Shown one piece after another: positions 27,271 to 36,703 of a DNA stretch of 64,000 nucleotides. This DNA is from UBA4408 sp002389785 (lineage in GTDB: Bacteria; Bacteroidota; Bacteroidia; UBA4408). Each line of letters opens with the position of its first letter. Within the stretch, counting starts at the first letter, position 1. The notes beneath the pieces are model-generated. The model made no database searches, was not told where the DNA came from, and saw only the letters and a list, made by a program, of their open reading frames with translations. Where the stretch lies: assembly GCA_035438985.1 (NCBI GenBank), contig DAORJK010000001.1:1-64000 (forward strand), in the 5' to 3' direction. The translations under genes were made by a program, and so were the position numbers.

Positions 27271-27618
27271 CTAAACGCGTTTTTCTTTAATTCTTGCCTT
27301 TTTACCGGTAAGATCGCGTAAGTAAAATATTTTAGCACGACGAACAACACCTGTTTTGTTTAATTCAATTTTTTCGATAGCAGGTGAACTAACCGGAATA
27401 ATACGTTCAACACCTACTCCATTCGACATTTTACGAATAGTAAATGTTTCAGCAGCACCAGAGCCCTTACGTTGTAAGATTACTCCTTGAAACTGTTGAA
27501 CACGTTCCTTTGTTCCTTCAATAATTTTATAGTGTACCGTCACAGTATCTCCGGCTTTAAACTTCGGATACGATTTTTTTTCGGCCAATTGTTCGTCAAC
27601 AAATTTAATTAAGTCCAT
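27271..27618 (-). CDS. rplS: 50S ribosomal protein L19
   Basis: L19, 115 residues, at the subunit interface. It carries FKAGDTVTVHYKIIEGTKER, FQGVILQRKGSGAAETFTIR and the end RRAKIFYLRDLTGKKARIKE. It follows trmD on the same strand with an 80-bp gap; trmD-rplS is a common bacterial pair. Confidence 0.97.
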   Translation of the reverse strand: MDLIKFVDEQLAEKKSYPKFKAGDTVTVHYKIIEGTKERVQQFQGVILQRKGSGAAETFTIRKMSNGVGVERIIPVSSPAIEKIELNKTGVVRRAKIFYLRDLTGKKARIKEKRV

Positions 27619-27698
27619 TGTTCGTTATTTTATTTAAAGTTTTATCTCTCTTTTTAAAAAGGAGCGCAATATTAAGAAAAAAATCTGAATCCGAAAAT

Positions 27699-28373
27699 TT
27701 ATTTTAATAAATCAGGCCTTCTTTTCTGGGTTCGCTCAAGCGCCTGATCGTGCCTCCATTGCTCAATTTGCTTGGTATTCCCCGAAAGTAAAATATCGGG
27801 AACCTTGTGGCCTTTAAATTCGGCAGGTCGAGTATATACCGGAGGAGCCAACAAATCATCCTGAAAAGAATCGTAAAGTGCCGAAGTTTCATCGGATAAT
27901 ACTCCTGGTATTAACCGAATTACCGCATCACACAACACGGCCGCTCCTAACTCTCCACCTGAAAGCACATAATCTCCAATTGAAATTTCACGGGTTATAT
28001 AAAGTTGTCGTACCCGCTCATCAACACCCTTGTAATGACCACACAGTAAAATAATATTCGTAAAAGTCGACAAGCGATTAGCTATTTTTTGATTGAGTTG
28101 ATCTCCGTCTGGAGTTAAATAAATTACTTCATCGTATGGTCTTTGCGCCTTCAATGCTTCAATGCAAGCTGCTATTGGCTCAATACTCATAACCATTCCA
28201 GCCCCACCACCAAAGCAATAATCATCCACACTTTTTTGCTTTTGAGTACTGTAATCTCTCAAATTTATCAAGTTTACCTCTACTATTCCTTTTTGTATGG
28301 CACGTTTCAATATAGAATGCTCAAAAGGGCTCTTCAGCAAATCGGGTAAAATGGTAATAATATCAATGCGCAT
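27699..28373 (-). CDS. trmD: tRNA (guanine-37-N1)-methyltransferase
   Basis: Methylates G37 of tRNAs next to the anticodon and prevents +1 frameshifting. 224 residues from the ATG at 28373-28371 (MRIDIITILPDLLKSPFEHS). A longer frame opens 69 bp upstream but its leader is not conserved. SPOUT trefoil-knot marks are FGGGAGMVMSIEP (54-66), LLCGHYKGVDERV (109-121) and SIGDYVLSGGELGAA (131-145). It stands directly upstream of rplS. Confidence 0.96.
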   Translation of the reverse strand: MRIDIITILPDLLKSPFEHSILKRAIQKGIVEVNLINLRDYSTQKQKSVDDYCFGGGAGMVMSIEPIAACIEALKAQRPYDEVIYLTPDGDQLNQKIANRLSTFTNIILLCGHYKGVDERVRQLYITREISIGDYVLSGGELGAAVLCDAVIRLIPGVLSDETSALYDSFQDDLLAPPVYTRPAEFKGHKVPDILLSGNTKQIEQWRHDQALERTQKRRPDLLK

Positions 28374-28641
28374 GGGTGTTTTTAAGACTTCAAAGGTATT
28401 AAAATATATTCCATGCTTTGTGCTTTCGACTGATGAAAGCAAGCTATTTTACATTTTTTTTTATCTTGAGCCACGAATTAGTAGCGTTGATACGCTTCTT
28501 CTATTTTAGTGCAAACAATCTATTTCATGCGCCAAACAAGCTGGAGTAATTTCAATTCAAAATGAATCTAGCGCTAATATAGGTTGCACGTGGAAGGAAA
28601 TTGTAAGAGAAATTAAATACATAAATAATTAGAAAGATGTT
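28374..28641. other. Divergent intergenic region with a parS-like site
   Basis: The 268 bp between trmD and bioD hold no tRNA or convincing ORF. At 28583-28596 GTTGCACGTGGAAG contains the CACGTG core of parS sites and resembles one half of the TGTTnCACGTGAAACA consensus, with mismatches on the right side. It is the only intergenic CACGTG I noticed. Confidence 0.3.
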
Positions 28642-29265
28642 ATGACAAATTTATTTGTTACCGGAAACGGAACTGATGTGGGTAAAACAGTAGTATCGGC
28701 GATACTAATGGCAGCTTTGGAGTACGATTATTGGAAACCTGTGCAAACCGGCAATTTTTTTGGAACCGATTCTATGAAGGTGCGCAGCTTGGTTAACAAC
28801 ATGAATTTGACGGTGCACCCTGAAGCGGTATTATTAAAACAAGCATTATCTCCACATGCCGCAGCTGAACTTGAAGGAATACATATAGATGCCGAAAATA
28901 TAACCATGCCTAATGCAAGTCGGCCATTAATTATAGAAGGTGCAGGAGGTGTTTTAGTACCATTAAATAAACAGTACTTTGTTGCCGACATGATTAAAAA
29001 AATGAATTGTCGTGCAATTCTTGTTATTCAAAATTATTTAGGCAGTACCAATCATGCCTTACTATCAATTGATGCGCTTAAAACGCGCAACATTCCTATT
29101 GAAGGTATTGTATACAATGGCGCGCCGCACAAAATGACCGAAGAAATAATTGAAGAATTCAGCGGAATAAAAACCATTGGTAGAATACTTCCTGAAAAAA
29201 ATATTACCGAAGAAACCATTCACAAATATGTTCCAATATTTCGAGAAAATTTATTGAGTAAATGA
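28642..29265 (+). CDS. bioD: ATP-dependent dethiobiotin synthetase
   Basis: Closes the ureido ring of dethiobiotin from DAPA, CO2 and ATP. 207 residues. The P-loop is GNGTDVGKT (8-16), the DAPA/phosphate lysine is in YWKPVQTG (K32), SPHAAA (69-74) binds substrate and EGAGGVLVPL (98-107) is the second nucleotide loop. The other biotin genes are not in the window, so bioD is separated here. Its stop overlaps the next gene as ATGA. Confidence 0.95.
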   Translation: MTNLFVTGNGTDVGKTVVSAILMAALEYDYWKPVQTGNFFGTDSMKVRSLVNNMNLTVHPEAVLLKQALSPHAAAELEGIHIDAENITMPNASRPLIIEGAGGVLVPLNKQYFVADMIKKMNCRAILVIQNYLGSTNHALLSIDALKTRNIPIEGIVYNGAPHKMTEEIIEEFSGIKTIGRILPEKNITEETIHKYVPIFRENLLSK

Positions 29266-29804
29266 AAAGTAAACGCGTAAAAATCGTTCAGGATAAACAA
29301 AACACCAGCCTCGAAATAATTCCGGAAAACGATACAGTTAAAACGAATTTATTGCTTGCCTGGTTAATAGTTTGGACCATCTGTGGGATAATAATTTTTT
29401 CACAATTTTTTAGCAACATGAGCCGGGAAGAAAAACTCTTAATGGCTGTATGGATGGCTTTTTGGGCCTATTTCGAATACAAAATTGGAAATACTTATTT
29501 ATGGAGAAAAAACGGATCCGAAAAGATTCAAATTTCTTCAGATACGTTAACTTACAACCTAACTATCTCCGGTAAATCAATCGAAAAAAAATTTCCTCTC
29601 AGCTCCTTATCCAATCTCGAGTTATACCCCTTTGGTAAAAACAATTTTTCAGAATCATTGCAGTCATCGTATTGGGTGAGAGGCAATGAATCAGTTTTTT
29701 TTACCTGCGATGGGGTAAAAATTGGAGTGGGATTTCAACTTAATTTGGAGGAAGCACGGCAAGTGCTTCAGTGTATTCAAAAAAAATTAAAACAGCAGCA
29801 CTGA
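29262..29804 (+). CDS. Membrane protein of unknown function
   Basis: 180 residues. It has a 28-residue cytoplasmic leader, two close transmembrane helices (about 30-50 and 58-76) and a soluble C-terminal domain (about 80-180) with regular beta strands (KIQISSDTLTYNLTISG, VFFTCDGVKIGVGF). The layout is like membrane-bound PH-type proteins, but I cannot assign a family. The start overlaps the bioD stop by 4 bp, which indicates coupling; the two products need not be functionally related. Confidence 0.8.
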   Translation: MKSKRVKIVQDKQNTSLEIIPENDTVKTNLLLAWLIVWTICGIIIFSQFFSNMSREEKLLMAVWMAFWAYFEYKIGNTYLWRKNGSEKIQISSDTLTYNLTISGKSIEKKFPLSSLSNLELYPFGKNNFSESLQSSYWVRGNESVFFTCDGVKIGVGFQLNLEEARQVLQCIQKKLKQQH

Positions 29805-29850
29805 TGTCAGTGAACAAGTGGTGCTAATAAATACAATTAAAATCAAAGTG

Positions 29851-29858
29851 TATCTTTG
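29851..29858 (+). promoter_or_regulatory. -7 element of the next gene
   Basis: TATCTTTG matches TAnnTTTG exactly, 19 bp before the ATG at 29878. No clear -33 element is seen. The site lies inside the longer reading frame and supports the downstream start. Confidence 0.5.
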
Positions 29859-29877
29859 GTTCTCAAATACTAGAATA

Positions 29878-30495
29878 ATGTGTACAAGTTTTAAACAATT
29901 ATTACTTATTGTGTTTTTCATTGGTTCATTAGTTACCGCTAAGGCTCAAGATGAAATACTCTTTATAAATGGCGATTATGCCACTGTTAAAGTCATTGAT
30001 ACTTCTGATTACAAAAGAATTATTGTTCAAAAACCCGGAAAAACCAAATTAAAAACTTGGTATAAAGAGGATATTTATTCCATAAAATTTAACGGTGGCG
30101 AAGAAACCATCATATACAAACAAGATACCTTAGAAAACGAATATTTTACGCCGGCCGAAATGAGAATTTACATACAAGGCGAGCAGGATGCTTCAGCCGG
30201 ATATAAAACTCCGGTTGCAACTGCAGGCTCTTGTGCTGTTGGACTTGGAAGCGGTTTAATGTTGGGTTTTTTAGCACCTATAGCTCCTGCTATTTACACC
30301 ATTGTTGTTGGGTCGCGTTGGATCAAAATCAAGAAAAAGTATGTTTCAAACCCAGATTTGTTAAAGGAAGAGGTGTATAGAATGGGTTATGAAAAAGAAG
30401 CTCGTTCCAAACTCATTCAAAATTCATTACTTGGAGGTGGCATATCGATGGTGATTGGCTATGTAACTGCCAATTTAATTCTCGTTAAACGCTAA
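29878..30495 (+). CDS. Secreted or membrane protein of unknown function
   Basis: 205 residues from the ATG at 29878, chosen because it begins a proper signal peptide (MCTSFKQLLLIVFFIG, cleavage near TAKAQ) and lies just past a -7 element. A frame open from 29818 would bury the signal. The mature part starts with a small beta domain (DEILFINGDYATVKVID; WYKEDIYSIKFNGG), followed by a glycine-rich hydrophobic segment (about 130-150) and a last hydrophobic segment near the C-terminus. Proteins of this layout are common in Bacteroidetes and uncharacterised. Confidence 0.75.
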   Translation: MCTSFKQLLLIVFFIGSLVTAKAQDEILFINGDYATVKVIDTSDYKRIIVQKPGKTKLKTWYKEDIYSIKFNGGEETIIYKQDTLENEYFTPAEMRIYIQGEQDASAGYKTPVATAGSCAVGLGSGLMLGFLAPIAPAIYTIVVGSRWIKIKKKYVSNPDLLKEEVYRMGYEKEARSKLIQNSLLGGGISMVIGYVTANLILVKR

Positions 30496-30504
30496 TTTTT
30501 ACAA

Positions 30505-31389
30505 GTGTGGTTGCTAAAAAAAATTGCACATACCATTCTATTCGGTAACTTGTTTGTTGCCTTATGCGCTTATTTTCTTTGTTTAGAAGAATTGTTTTTT
30601 TACCAACGACTTAGTTTCGTAAATCCCTATTCATTATTTCTGTTTTTCGCTACCCTTTTAATTTATAATTATCGAAAATTTTTGTTTCCCGATAAGGAAC
30701 AGGTAATGCCCAACACCGTGCGAAGTATATGGATACGTGCGCACAGAGGTTTTTATGGAATCACCTGTTTAATTGCCTGTTTGGGCATGCTTGTTTCATT
30801 ATTCAATTTGAATAGCAATTCGCTTTTTTATTTAGTGCCGCTCTTTGTTATTTCTTTGTTTTATGCAACGCCATTGAGTTTTAAAAAAACAAGCCAAAGC
30901 CAATTGCGATCGTTGCCATTTTTAAAAATATTTTTAGTAGCCGGTGTATGGAGCTTTGTAACGGTAATATTTCCCCAACTGCAAGATTCCAATTTTACTT
31001 TTATTTCAGGTGAATTAGCTTTTCAATTCACCAGTCGGTTTTTATTCTTGTTTGCGATTACCTTACCTTTCGACATTCGCGATATGGAAATTGATGCAGC
31101 ATTAAAGATTGTTACCTTTCCGATTGCCTTGGGTGTAAAAAAAACAGTACAACTGGCACAGATAAGTATGCTTCTGTTTTGCTTAATGTACTTGATTTAT
31201 TTCTTTTCTCATTCAGGACCTGATCAAGTGAAAGCTGCAGCATATATACTTTCTGGCTTGTTATCGATACTTGTAATAAATAAATGCAAGGCAACAGTAA
31301 GCGAGTATTATGTATCCTTTGGAATTGAGGGATTAATGCTGCTGCAATTTTGTTTAATTGCGATTGCCCGCATACTAACCACTAATTAA
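30505..31389 (+). CDS. UbiA-like integral membrane protein
   Basis: 294 residues with about eight to nine transmembrane helices. The segment ITLPFDIRDMEIDA has the second Asp-rich motif of UbiA prenyltransferases (DxxDMExD). The first Asp-rich motif (NDxxD) is not found; the matching loop reads LLIYNYRKFLF. It therefore belongs to the UbiA superfamily but may not transfer prenyl groups. It begins with GTG at 30505, 9 bp after the previous stop; no ATG fits. Confidence 0.75.
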   Translation: MWLLKKIAHTILFGNLFVALCAYFLCLEELFFYQRLSFVNPYSLFLFFATLLIYNYRKFLFPDKEQVMPNTVRSIWIRAHRGFYGITCLIACLGMLVSLFNLNSNSLFYLVPLFVISLFYATPLSFKKTSQSQLRSLPFLKIFLVAGVWSFVTVIFPQLQDSNFTFISGELAFQFTSRFLFLFAITLPFDIRDMEIDAALKIVTFPIALGVKKTVQLAQISMLLFCLMYLIYFFSHSGPDQVKAAAYILSGLLSILVINKCKATVSEYYVSFGIEGLMLLQFCLIAIARILTTN

Positions 31390-31477
31390 TCAAACAAGCT
31401 TTCTTAACTTTAGTTTATATAAAATTAAGCGTTTACCTCATAAATAGAGGGAATCAGAGAGAAAGTGTTGGGTTTGT

Positions 31478-32386
31478 TTAGGCCTTTACTTCGGCAAAAC
31501 GAATCACTTTTATCCACGATAAAAATTTAAGTATGGGATACGTAAAATCTATCTCAAACCATTTTTTAGCGAAGTTCGGAGCTAAGGGATATTTGTGGTG
31601 ATTGTTTTGAAACAATTCGCCCATTAAGAGCAATCCAAAAGGAGTTGTGTTGTGGGAATGATCGTGGTTGTCGAAATTTTGATAACCATATTTATGTCCA
31701 CACCAATTTACAAATGCGCCTTGAATAGGGCCCATTAAAAAATGTATGGGTAATAAAGCACACCACCACCATGATAAATCGTATCGAGTTATCACAAATG
31801 CATAAATTGAAAAGTAAATTGCCCCCCAAATAATGCGCACTAACATGTGATCGCCAAAGCGGTCCATCTTATCCCAAACAGGTAAGTCTTTTGAAAACTG
31901 ATTATCGGGTTTAATTGCACCCGTTTTGAAATCGTTGTAAATTTTTTTCGTTTCCCACATCATTTGAAAAACATCGCGGTAAAAAATAGGCGAATGCGGA
32001 TCCTTCTTTGTGTCGCTGTATTCGTGATGCATGCGGTGCATTACCGCATATGCTCTAGGAACTAAGTAGGAAGAGCCTTGAAAAAACCAGGTGAAAAAAT
32101 AGAATACTTTTTCAGTAAAAGCACTCATTGTAAACATTTTATGTGAACCAAATCGGTGCAAAAAAGCGGTATGAAAAAACAAAGAGCAAAACCAATGAGC
32201 GAAGAAAACAACTATTAAAATCCAATACATGTATATAAAGCTAAGATTAAGAAAATGAATTATCAGATAAAAAACTATCCAGCCAAAAGCTTCGATAAAT
32301 TTTTCCGCAAAGAACGTAAAATACTTGTTATAAAGTAGGATGAAAAACTGATTGTTATCAGCTAGCTGATTTTGTGCTGAAAACAA
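31478..32386 (-). CDS. Acyl-CoA/fatty-acid desaturase family protein
   Basis: Membrane-bound di-iron desaturase that would introduce a double bond into acyl chains and adjust membrane fluidity. 302 residues. The histidine boxes are H72-x4-H77 (HTAFLHRFGSH), H117-xx-H120-H121 (HRMHHEYSDTKKDPHSP) and NNHHK (H263, H264), typical of delta-9 acyl-CoA desaturase-like proteins. About four transmembrane helices surround the boxes. The ATG used overlaps the hemL stop by 29 bp; a non-ATG start slightly downstream is possible. Confidence 0.88.
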   Translation of the reverse strand: MFSAQNQLADNNQFFILLYNKYFTFFAEKFIEAFGWIVFYLIIHFLNLSFIYMYWILIVVFFAHWFCSLFFHTAFLHRFGSHKMFTMSAFTEKVFYFFTWFFQGSSYLVPRAYAVMHRMHHEYSDTKKDPHSPIFYRDVFQMMWETKKIYNDFKTGAIKPDNQFSKDLPVWDKMDRFGDHMLVRIIWGAIYFSIYAFVITRYDLSWWWCALLPIHFLMGPIQGAFVNWCGHKYGYQNFDNHDHSHNTTPFGLLLMGELFQNNHHKYPLAPNFAKKWFEIDFTYPILKFLSWIKVIRFAEVKA

Positions 32387-33665
32387 GGTCTAATGCTGCA
32401 CAAAAATGTTGCGCTGCACTACTTAAATCTTTTGCTGTATGCGCTTCCGAAACAAAACCTACTTCATACCCGGATGGACCAAGATAAACGCCCCTTTTCA
32501 GTAATTCATGATAAAACACGCGAAACTTATCCATACCGGAAGCATCTATTTCATCGGCACTGCGAATTGCTTCTGCTTTGCTAAATGCTATCCAAAATAT
32601 TGAACCAATTGAATACATGCTAAAATCGTAGGACTTTGAGGCGGCATAATCACAAACTTCACGAATAAATGCCTCAGTTTTGGCTTTTAGTTGTTCATAA
32701 AAATAAGGCTTCAAACATTCGGTCAATTGAGCTATTCCAGCACTCATGGCTACCGGATTTCCTGATAAAGTACCCGCCTGATAAACCTTACCTTCGGGCG
32801 AAATATTGCCCATAATTTCGGCACTTGCTCCATAAGCACCAACCGGCAATCCACCTCCAATAATTTTACCATAGGTACAAATATCGGGTTGAATTCCATA
32901 GTACCCTGCAGCGCCTGTAAATCCAACTCTAAATCCTGAAATTACTTCATCAAAAATGAGTAAGCTTCCTTCGGCACTACACAAGGTTCGAAGTTCTTTT
33001 AAAAACTCAGCAGTTTGTAGCAAAAGTCCATTGTTAGCAGGTATCGGCTCTATAATCACACAAGCAATTTCATTCTTAAATTCTGCGAAAGCGCTTTTCA
33101 CTGCTGCTAAATTATTTAATGAAACTACAATGGTTTCGTTTACAAAACTTTCAGGAATACCGGCAGACGAAGAATTTCCAAATGTGACCAAACCACTGCC
33201 TGCCTTTACCAGCAAGGAATCAACATGACCATGATAACAGCCTTCAAATTTCAGTATTTTGTTTCTACCTGTAAATCCTCTGGCAAGGCGAATAGCGCTC
33301 ATAACTGCCTCTGTACCAGAACTAACAAAACGAATTTTCTGGATATATTTATTGTTGCTCAAGATTAATTCAGCCAATTCGTTTTCTAAACGTGTAGGCG
33401 CTCCAAAAGAGGTTCCGTTTGCAATGGTCTCAACAACTTTATTTCGCACCTTGGCATTGTTATGTCCTAAAATTAGTGGTCCCCATGAACAGCAAAAATC
33501 AATGTATTCATTACCATCTGCATCCCATATCCTACAGCCATCTCCTTTTTCAATAAATACAGGCGTGCCACCAACCGATCGAAACGCTCTTACCGGTGAA
33601 TTAACTCCTCCCGGAAAATAGTTTTTTGCCTTTTCAAATAATGCTTCTGATTTATCGCGTTTCAT
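32358..33665 (-). CDS. hemL: Glutamate-1-semialdehyde 2,1-aminomutase
   Basis: Makes 5-aminolevulinate, the first tetrapyrrole precursor in the C5 pathway, from glutamate semialdehyde. 435 residues, full length. Fold-type I PLP enzyme: SSGTEAVMSAIRLARG (115-130) binds phosphate, CYHGHVD (143-149) stacks on PLP, FDEVISGFR (238-246) holds the PLP Asp and K267 in TYGKIIGGGLPVGAYG is the Schiff-base lysine. This signature separates GSAM from other class III aminotransferases. A CAAAGATA at 33689-33696 is a -7 element on the minus strand. Confidence 0.96.
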   Translation of the reverse strand: MKRDKSEALFEKAKNYFPGGVNSPVRAFRSVGGTPVFIEKGDGCRIWDADGNEYIDFCCSWGPLILGHNNAKVRNKVVETIANGTSFGAPTRLENELAELILSNNKYIQKIRFVSSGTEAVMSAIRLARGFTGRNKILKFEGCYHGHVDSLLVKAGSGLVTFGNSSSAGIPESFVNETIVVSLNNLAAVKSAFAEFKNEIACVIIEPIPANNGLLLQTAEFLKELRTLCSAEGSLLIFDEVISGFRVGFTGAAGYYGIQPDICTYGKIIGGGLPVGAYGASAEIMGNISPEGKVYQAGTLSGNPVAMSAGIAQLTECLKPYFYEQLKAKTEAFIREVCDYAASKSYDFSMYSIGSIFWIAFSKAEAIRSADEIDASGMDKFRVFYHELLKRGVYLGPSGYEVGFVSEAHTAKDLSSAAQHFCAALDLVFSTKSAS

Positions 33666-33758
33666 ATTTTTAAATTTTAAATTGAGGGCAAAGATATATC
33701 TTTAGGCAATTGAATTTTATTCTGTATTCGCTTAACAGCATCCATCAACTTTTAAACA

Positions 33759-35030
33759 ATGAACTACATTAACTCGCTTGAATTTGCACAACAACAAGAC
33801 AACATTGACCCGTTAAAAAATTACCGAAATCGTTTTCATTTTCCGCATCATGAGGGTAAGCCTCTTTTATATTTTACAGGTAATTCGCTAGGATTACAGC
33901 CTAAAACAGTGCTTGACAATTTAAAACAAGAACTGGAAGATTGGGCCCATTACGGTGTTGAGGGACATTTCATGGCTAAACTACCTTGGGTTTCCTATCA
34001 CGAAAATTTAACCAAGCAAGCGGCAAATATTGTTGGTGCTTTGCCAAGTGAGGTGGTTATGATGAATCAGCTTACCGTTAATTTGCATTTATTGATGGTA
34101 AGTTTTTACAGGCCAAGTGCCAAACGTTATAAAATTATTTGTGAAGCAAAAGCATTTCCCTCTGATCAGTATGCGCTTGAAAGTCAAGTAAAATTTCATG
34201 GTTTTGCGCCTGAAAGTGCAATTGTTGAAGTACATCCCCGCGAAGGAGAACATTGCATACGACAGGAAGATATATTTGCAGCCATTGAAAAAAATAAAGA
34301 GGAATTAGCGTTGATACTGATTGGTGGTGTAAATTATTATACCGGGCAAGTATTCGATATGGAAGCGATTACTAAGGCTGGACACCAAGCTGGCGCTCTT
34401 GTTGGTTTTGATTTAGCACATGCAGCCGGAAACTTAGTTTTAAAACTACACGATTGGAAAGTAGACTTTGCCTGCTGGTGTAGCTACAAATATTTGAATT
34501 CGGGGCCGGGTGGAGTAGCAGGTGCCTTCGTTCATCAACAACATGAAAATGAAAATTTACCGCGATTTGCCGGTTGGTGGGGGCACACAAAGGAGGTACG
34601 TTTTAAAATGGAAAAGGGATTTGTTCCCATGGCTGGTGCAGAAGGATGGCAATTGAGCAACGCTCCTATTTTGAGCATGGCTGCTTGCAAAGCAAGTTTA
34701 GATATATTTGAAGAAGTTGGAATGGAATCACTCGCTAAAAAAAGAGAGCTGCTTACAGGATACCTGGAGTTTTTGTTGGACGAATTAAATGCAAAAAAAG
34801 GAAACTATCACTTAGAAATTATTACTCCTCGCGACAAAAAACAACGAGGAGCGCAATTGAGCATATTGGCACACGGTGGAGATGCACGTGCCTACTTTAA
34901 TCAACTAACTTCCAAAGGTGTTATATCAGATTGGCGCGAACCGAACGTTATTCGGGTAGCTCCTGCTCCCTTGTACAATTCATTTGAAGATGTGTGGAGA
35001 ATGGTAGATTTTATGGGGCAAATCAATTAA
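33759..35030 (+). CDS. kynU: Kynureninase
   Basis: PLP enzyme that splits kynurenine or 3-hydroxykynurenine to anthranilate (or 3-hydroxyanthranilate) and alanine. 423 residues. Family marks are FTGNSLGLQPK (39-49), D218 in VGFDLAHAAGN and the PLP lysine K244 in WCSYKYLNSGPGG. No other tryptophan-catabolism or quinolinate genes are close. It is divergent from hemL with a 93-bp gap. Confidence 0.95.
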   Translation: MNYINSLEFAQQQDNIDPLKNYRNRFHFPHHEGKPLLYFTGNSLGLQPKTVLDNLKQELEDWAHYGVEGHFMAKLPWVSYHENLTKQAANIVGALPSEVVMMNQLTVNLHLLMVSFYRPSAKRYKIICEAKAFPSDQYALESQVKFHGFAPESAIVEVHPREGEHCIRQEDIFAAIEKNKEELALILIGGVNYYTGQVFDMEAITKAGHQAGALVGFDLAHAAGNLVLKLHDWKVDFACWCSYKYLNSGPGGVAGAFVHQQHENENLPRFAGWWGHTKEVRFKMEKGFVPMAGAEGWQLSNAPILSMAACKASLDIFEEVGMESLAKKRELLTGYLEFLLDELNAKKGNYHLEIITPRDKKQRGAQLSILAHGGDARAYFNQLTSKGVISDWREPNVIRVAPAPLYNSFEDVWRMVDFMGQIN

Positions 35031-35156
35031 AATTTATCCCTTTTCAAATGAAAAACAGAAACAATCTTTATTCGAATAACCAACAAGTAAGGATAAAACT
35101 GAGCGTTGCTTTTCAATACAAAACAAAGTTGAAGTAAGATTTTGCTGAATTCTAAA

Positions 35157-36596
35157 ATGACAAACAGTGAAAACTTTGAAAAACTCATGCATAAAAATTT
35201 CGTGCATGAGCCCACATCGGGACAAAGTAAATTGATGAAGCAACTTACCGCATTTTGTTTTTCAGAAAAAGAAAATTGCGTTTTTTTATTGAAAGGGTAT
35301 GCGGGTACAGGTAAAACCAGCATTGTGGGAGCTTTGGTGAACACGCTGCCTTCTTTTAATATAAACTATGTACTGCTTGCACCTACAGGAAGAGCAGCAA
35401 AAGTATTGAGCAATTATTCACGCAAGCCTGCCTTTACCATTCATAAAAAAATTTACAAACCAAAAGTCGACAAGGAAGCAGGCGCCGCCCTATTTGTGTT
35501 ACAACCCAACAAGCACGAACAAACTATTTTTATAGTTGATGAAGCTTCAATGATTGGTGATGGCAACAGTGCTAAAGATGATGCATTTTCGGGCAGCCAA
35601 AGTTTACTCGATGATTTAATGCGTTATGTAGCACAAGGAAAAAACTGCAAATTGCTTTTTATAGGAGACACCGCGCAGCTTCCACCGGTAGGTTTGGAGC
35701 AAAGTCCAGCCTTGGATTTAACCTATTTAAAACATGCATTTCCGGTAACCATTCATGCTACTGAATTAACAGAGGTAATGCGTCAAGCGGAGGAGTCGGG
35801 AATATTGACCAATGCAACTGCTCTGCGATTTGCTATTAAAATGCATCTTGAAGGTATTCCTAAATTTTCGTTGAATTCCTTTAGCGACATATCACATATT
35901 AATGGGAATGAATTAATTGAAAATTTGGAAAGTGCCTTCCGAAAATATGGTGAAGAAGGAACCATGATGATTTGTCGCTCTAATAAACGTGCCAATGGCT
36001 ATAACCAACAAATTCGCAATCAAATTCTTTGGCGTGAAACCGAATTGGCCGAAGGAGATTTACTGATGGTTGTAAAAAACAATTATTACTGGTTGCCCGA
36101 AGATGCAAAAGCAGATTTTATTGCAAATGGTGATATTGTACAAATAAAAAGGGTTAAGAAATTCATTGAAAAACATGGGTTTCGTTTCGCTGATGTTACC
36201 ATTAAGATGCTTGATTACATTGACGATACAGAGTTTGACGTAAAATTAATTTTGTCTACAATTCAATCAGAAGCACCTGCGTTAACCTATTCTGAAAATA
36301 ATAAATTGTATCAATCTGTTACTGCCGAATATTCAAACGAATCCAACAAATCGAAACGCTTCTTAAAAATAAAAGCTGATCCGTTTTTTAATGCTTTGCA
36401 GGTTAAATTTGCATATGCAGTTACCTGTCATAAAGCACAGGGTGGGCAATGGCCTTGTGTTTTTGTTGAACAAGGATATATCACAGAAGAAATGATTAAT
36501 GCCGAATTTTTAAGATGGCTTTATACGGCAGTTACCCGAGCTTCAGAAAAGTTATATCTGGTAAACTTTACAGCTGATTTTTTTCAGGCAGAATAA
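35157..36596 (+). CDS. RecD-like / UvrD-C ATP-dependent DNA helicase
   Basis: Superfamily 1B helicase, 479 residues from the ATG at 35157 (MTNSENFEKL). A TTG 15 bp upstream is possible but less likely. Walker A is GYAGTGKTS (47-55), motif Ia holds APTGRAAKVLSNY, Walker B is VDEASMIGD (127-135), then FIGDTAQLPPVG (motif III). The UvrD_C_2 part ends with ATCHKAQG-like VTCHKAQGGQW and the arginine motif TAVTRASEKLYLV. No RecB/RecC partners are nearby, so this is a stand-alone RecD2-like or AAA_30 helicase. Confidence 0.88.
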   Translation: MTNSENFEKLMHKNFVHEPTSGQSKLMKQLTAFCFSEKENCVFLLKGYAGTGKTSIVGALVNTLPSFNINYVLLAPTGRAAKVLSNYSRKPAFTIHKKIYKPKVDKEAGAALFVLQPNKHEQTIFIVDEASMIGDGNSAKDDAFSGSQSLLDDLMRYVAQGKNCKLLFIGDTAQLPPVGLEQSPALDLTYLKHAFPVTIHATELTEVMRQAEESGILTNATALRFAIKMHLEGIPKFSLNSFSDISHINGNELIENLESAFRKYGEEGTMMICRSNKRANGYNQQIRNQILWRETELAEGDLLMVVKNNYYWLPEDAKADFIANGDIVQIKRVKKFIEKHGFRFADVTIKMLDYIDDTEFDVKLILSTIQSEAPALTYSENNKLYQSVTAEYSNESNKSKRFLKIKADPFFNALQVKFAYAVTCHKAQGGQWPCVFVEQGYITEEMINAEFLRWLYTAVTRASEKLYLVNFTADFFQAE

Positions 36597-36703
36597 CGAA
36601 CGATTGAATTCATACACTCATTATCTAACTGCTTTACTAAACAATTTTAGAAGATTGTAACTTGTTTCCTATCTTAGAGGAGAATTAATTTACCTTATTT
36701 GCT

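Noticed and set aside
28374..28442. Longer N-terminus for TrmD
   Set aside because: TrmD proteins begin with the MRIDIIT-type strand, which starts at 28373. The leader would be non-conserved.
35034..35344. Minus-strand ORFs opposite the start of the RecD-like helicase
   Set aside because: They lie opposite a clear helicase gene and have no domain or composition of a real protein.
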